A stretch of 64,000 bases of DNA from Lucinisca nassula (lineage: Eukaryota; Mollusca; Bivalvia; Lucinida; Lucinidae). The position numbers and the translations under genes are program-made. Below, in pieces: positions 61,660 through 64,000 of the stretch (its first letter is position 1; each line of letters starts with the position of its first letter). Under the pieces are notes generated by a model. That model did no database searches, had not been told where the DNA came from, and saw nothing but the letters and a program-made list of their open reading frames with translations. The stretch lies in assembly GCA_963580285.1 (NCBI GenBank), contig OY757010.1, positions 153,284,714 through 153,348,713 of the forward strand, written 5' to 3'.

Positions 61660-61830
61660 GCAATGATCGAATCAGACAAAGCCTATCCCAAATATCAAAA
61701 GGAAATATGGACAAACACATCTTAACAAACAACACCACAGGCGACACTTGAAGGCGAACTAGCAGCTCTTTCAAAACAGATTGTAGTTCAGTTACTTTTA
61801 CGGAACAAGATAATTTGGACAAATGAAAAC
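61660..61830. repeat. Dispersed repeat R, variant
   Basis: GGCAATGATCGAATCAGAC, AAAGCCTATCCCAAATATC, ATATGGACAAACACATC and CCACAGGCGACACTTGAAG match 43738-43838 and the start of R. Confidence 0.65.
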
Positions 61831-63045
61831 AATTAAGAATGAACAACACCGGAAACCGCAACGAAAGTACCACCTTGGGACGGCCAGTAATAATTGCCGG
61901 GGGATTTAAACCGGTTTTTGAAACGGCGAAGGTTTTGTTCTGGTGGAGAAGGTTAATTGAGTGTTTGTGTTGCGGTTTAACGACATATAGAGAATGGAAG
62001 AAAAGAGTTAGAAGAGGAAGTAGACGAGATGAAAGCGAGGGACAGGGGAAACAGAGGAAAATAAATTGCATGAAATAACCGATATGCTGCAGCAAAAGAA
62101 AACCAATAACTGCACTCCGGTGGGCCCAACCAGAGACAGACCATCAGGCACCAACCGACATTACTTAAAAAACGTTTAAGAAAATCTTTAGGCAGGAATA
62201 ATCCTAACCTTCATAAGAGCGATGAGTGAAATTTGTGCCGAAGATATGTCGATACACAGGCCGATATGATTTGAGCGCATGACAAAACCTACAAGAAGTC
62301 TTGAGCGCAGTCTGATCAGAGTCTTCGCTGATCGCATGTACCTACTATAGGCTAATATCTGTGCTATAGTAAATAGGAGGTTGATTTTAGTCTCTGCTGG
62401 TCGCACCGGTCTTATTGTAGGTTTTGTTATGCGCCGGCTCATTTATATCTGGTCACAGTCGAGTTCATGTATGTTTTGCTATGCTCCGGCTCACATAATG
62501 AGCGAGTCAATGAGAAAAGGGTATTATCATATAACGTCGCTATTATTAAGTGGATAACGTCATGTAATAAAAATCATATGTCCACACGTGTAATAACACA
62601 TAGTTACTGGTCCATAACGCCACGACGCCATTCGATTTAAAATTGTTATATGATTAACGGAACCTCACACTCATGGTCATTTCATATAAAAATTTAGGAA
62701 ACTCGCAAAACGACCACTCGTCTAATTCTCTATTTATCGCATGATGGTGTGAAAATGTTTAGGTCAGTTAGCCTTCGCAACAGCACAAACTCGTCCGAAT
62801 CTTTCCTTGTTCCAAACATGTAGAGGAGACATCGATGTAGTTCATACATGACGTTTCATAAATGTTGATGTAACGTTGCACGGACGTCACGAGTCCATTT
62901 GGGTTTCTAGTTCTATTAGCTGGCAGCGCGTGCAGCTAAAACACATAAATCGGAGAATGCAAAGAGTCTTTTTCTGATGGGTCCGCTCATTTTATCATTC
63001 GCTCTATCTTCTTAAACTGAGTGGGCCATATTTGCCATTACCCCA
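61831..63045. other. Mostly unassigned
   Basis: Weak dispersed-repeat similarity exists at 62310-62490 (GTCTCTGCTGGTCGC, GTTTTGTTATGCGCCGGCTC) to 15670 and 20690, and ACGT-rich sequence at 62850-62895. A TGCGGTTTAACGACATATAG stretch near 61973 resembles SINE tails. No gene is seen. Confidence 0.45.
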
Positions 63046-63049
63046 GTAC

Positions 63050-63290
63050 CCGTCTGTAAAAATGCCATGACATTTCTTGATTTTCCATGGTAAGCCACGG
63101 TTCCTATAGAATTTGCCATGGAATTTACAAAAACATGGTGATTTTCCATGGAATTCCACCGAATAAGCAGACGACAGTTTCTTTTTCTTAGCCATGGATG
63201 TCCGTGGAATCCAATAATTTTTTATGGAAACAGGGAATTTAGTAAGAACTTTCCACGGATTTATGAAGTAGGTGCCGTGGAAAGTTGAAT
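63050..63290. repeat. CCATGGAATT-type imperfect repeat
   Basis: TTTTCCATGG, TTTGCCATGGAATTTAC, TTTTCCATGGAATTCC, CCATGGATGTCCGTGGAATC and CTTTCCACGGATTTATG recur in both orientations over about 240 bp, a palindromic short-motif repeat. Confidence 0.7.
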
Positions 63291-63359
63291 TTATTCAATT
63301 CTGAAGACAGAACAATGATGGCAAAATAAGGTAGCCAATTGCAGGGCTGGAAAGTAGGG

Positions 63360-63450
63360 GCATTTATAAATTTTGAAATAGACGTGAAGGCAATGGTCGG
63401 GAATCGATACAGTTAATCCAAACCTCCCACCAGAGGCACCAAGACCAGAT
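63360..63450. repeat. Dispersed repeat R, 5' fragment
   Basis: TGAAATAGACGTGAAGGCAA, GGGAATCGATACAGTTAATC and CTCCCACCAGAGGCACC match the first 90 bp of R. Confidence 0.75.
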
Positions 63451-64000
63451 GAGAACATAGATTATATAACTTATATAATGTTTGCTTCCTACCTTTTCAT
63501 GGAATATGGAGTGTGTAGAGAGATTTTTGTAACCGACTTCCAGCAGAATTTGTTGGCATGCATACAAGATGGTATCAATTATAACAGAAGTCAAGTTATT
63601 GCTTTGGAGCCAAAAAAAGTCAGTTCTTTATTCTAAGCATCTGTAAGGAAGCAGTCGGCCATTATAAGACATTTGTGAATTTAAATTGTGGAATAAACAT
63701 ACATGTGCTATTTTATGTTTTACATGTCAAGGAATATTCTAAAAGACATACATGTAGTGCATGGAAATGTCTTGACAGATCTGGGTGGTCACTTTTACTA
63801 TTTCAGTAGATCAAAGCAAATTCTAAAGTTTAAAAACATACACTATTGTAACGGTTCTTAGGTTTTGGACAAAGATACCTTGATCAAGGTCAAATTTGGT
63901 GACATAGGCTTTTGTAGTAAAAACTGTGTTCTTCAGACACTGTTGCAGCCTGTGATCTGTAAATTGGTAGAAAGCTACATGAGTACATGCAACATGTACA
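63451..64000. other. No recognisable feature
   Basis: AT-rich; TGGAATAAACATAC near 63690 could be a chance poly(A) hexamer. No coding or repeat assignment. Confidence 0.4.

Noticed and set aside
61839..62078. 79-codon plus-strand frame with basic C-terminus
   Set aside because: It spans repeat-like sequence (GCGGTTTAACGAC tail) and has no splice or homology support.

Overview
The window looks like non-coding-rich nuclear DNA of a metazoan, most likely a bivalve mollusc. It is AT-rich, has no bacterial-style gene packing, and shows spliced exons with GT/AG borders. It is crowded with tRNA-derived SINEs, foldback elements (MITE-like) and long tandem arrays of kinds I associate with bivalve genomes; the species cannot be fixed from the sequence alone. 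Almost every long open frame is a by-product of repeats, for example the (CA)n tract and the 144-bp array.

Genes. Two host genes can be supported. (1) The last coding exon, 3' UTR and AATAAA of an unrecognised gene with an acidic C-terminus lie at 3863-4405 on the plus strand. (2) A plus-strand gene for a secreted or cell-surface Ly6/uPAR (three-finger, LU) protein is spread over four exons at 51886-51942, 55591-55676, 57897-57968 and 60486-60629. All borders and phases agree and the full LU cysteine pattern ends in CCGSDLCN. Its ATG exon is not identified. Its introns are filled with transposon debris, including a broken mariner transposase (53912-55165, minus). A decayed non-LTR retrotransposon reverse transcriptase lies at 42510-43475 on the minus strand.

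Repeat names used below. GTA = long elements that begin near TTTAGCTCACC, carry a tandem array, and end near GGGCCATCATGGCCCTCTTG. Foldback families are named by a terminal or core motif: Fb-A and Fb-A2 (CAAACAGTG core), Fb-B (GGGAGACAAC), Fb-C (TTCATGTGAATTG), Fb-D (AAAACACACCTATA ends), Fb-E (CTCTTTATAAC ends), Fb-F (AAGCAAGCACC), Fb-G (CCCTTATCCTGCTG ends), Fb-H (GGCTCGAAC ends), Fb-J (GGTGGTCTTAA), Fb-K (GTTGTTCAAAGC ends), Fb-N. Retroposons: S1 (GAAGCCTCYGTGG head), S2 (GCCGGCCTCTGTGG head), S3 (CCCGATTGCTCAG head, CA tail), S4 (GGGCCTCCGTGGCC head), and P (a retroposon starting near GGCCCCCGCCC). R is a dispersed repeat of unknown class.

Layout. 1-1115: two related tandem arrays. 1.1-5.7 kb: foldbacks, an S3 SINE and the terminal exon. 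5.86-8.5 kb: GTA-1 (166-bp units). 8.6-30.9 kb: dense foldbacks and SINEs, often nested, with GTA-2 at 13.0-13.9 kb and a fresh 354-bp tandem duplication at 28.0-28.7 kb. 30.97-41.99 kb: GTA-3, a roughly 31-copy 144-bp array split by a 6.3-kb terminal-inverted-repeat insertion, which holds GTA-4, itself split by a 3.1-kb element that holds SINEs. 42-45 kb: S4, RT relic, P. 45.4-49.3 kb: GTA-5 (minus), split by a 2,573-bp TG...CA sequence with a 5-bp target duplication (solo-LTR candidate). 49.6-64 kb: the LU gene and its repeat-laden introns, then minisatellites and dispersed repeats.

What works together: the LU exons form one gene. Most of the rest is layered mobile DNA. Its most notable signals are palindromic cores shared by otherwise different foldback families, a common 3' tail on several SINE families, and conserved ends on array-carrying elements.
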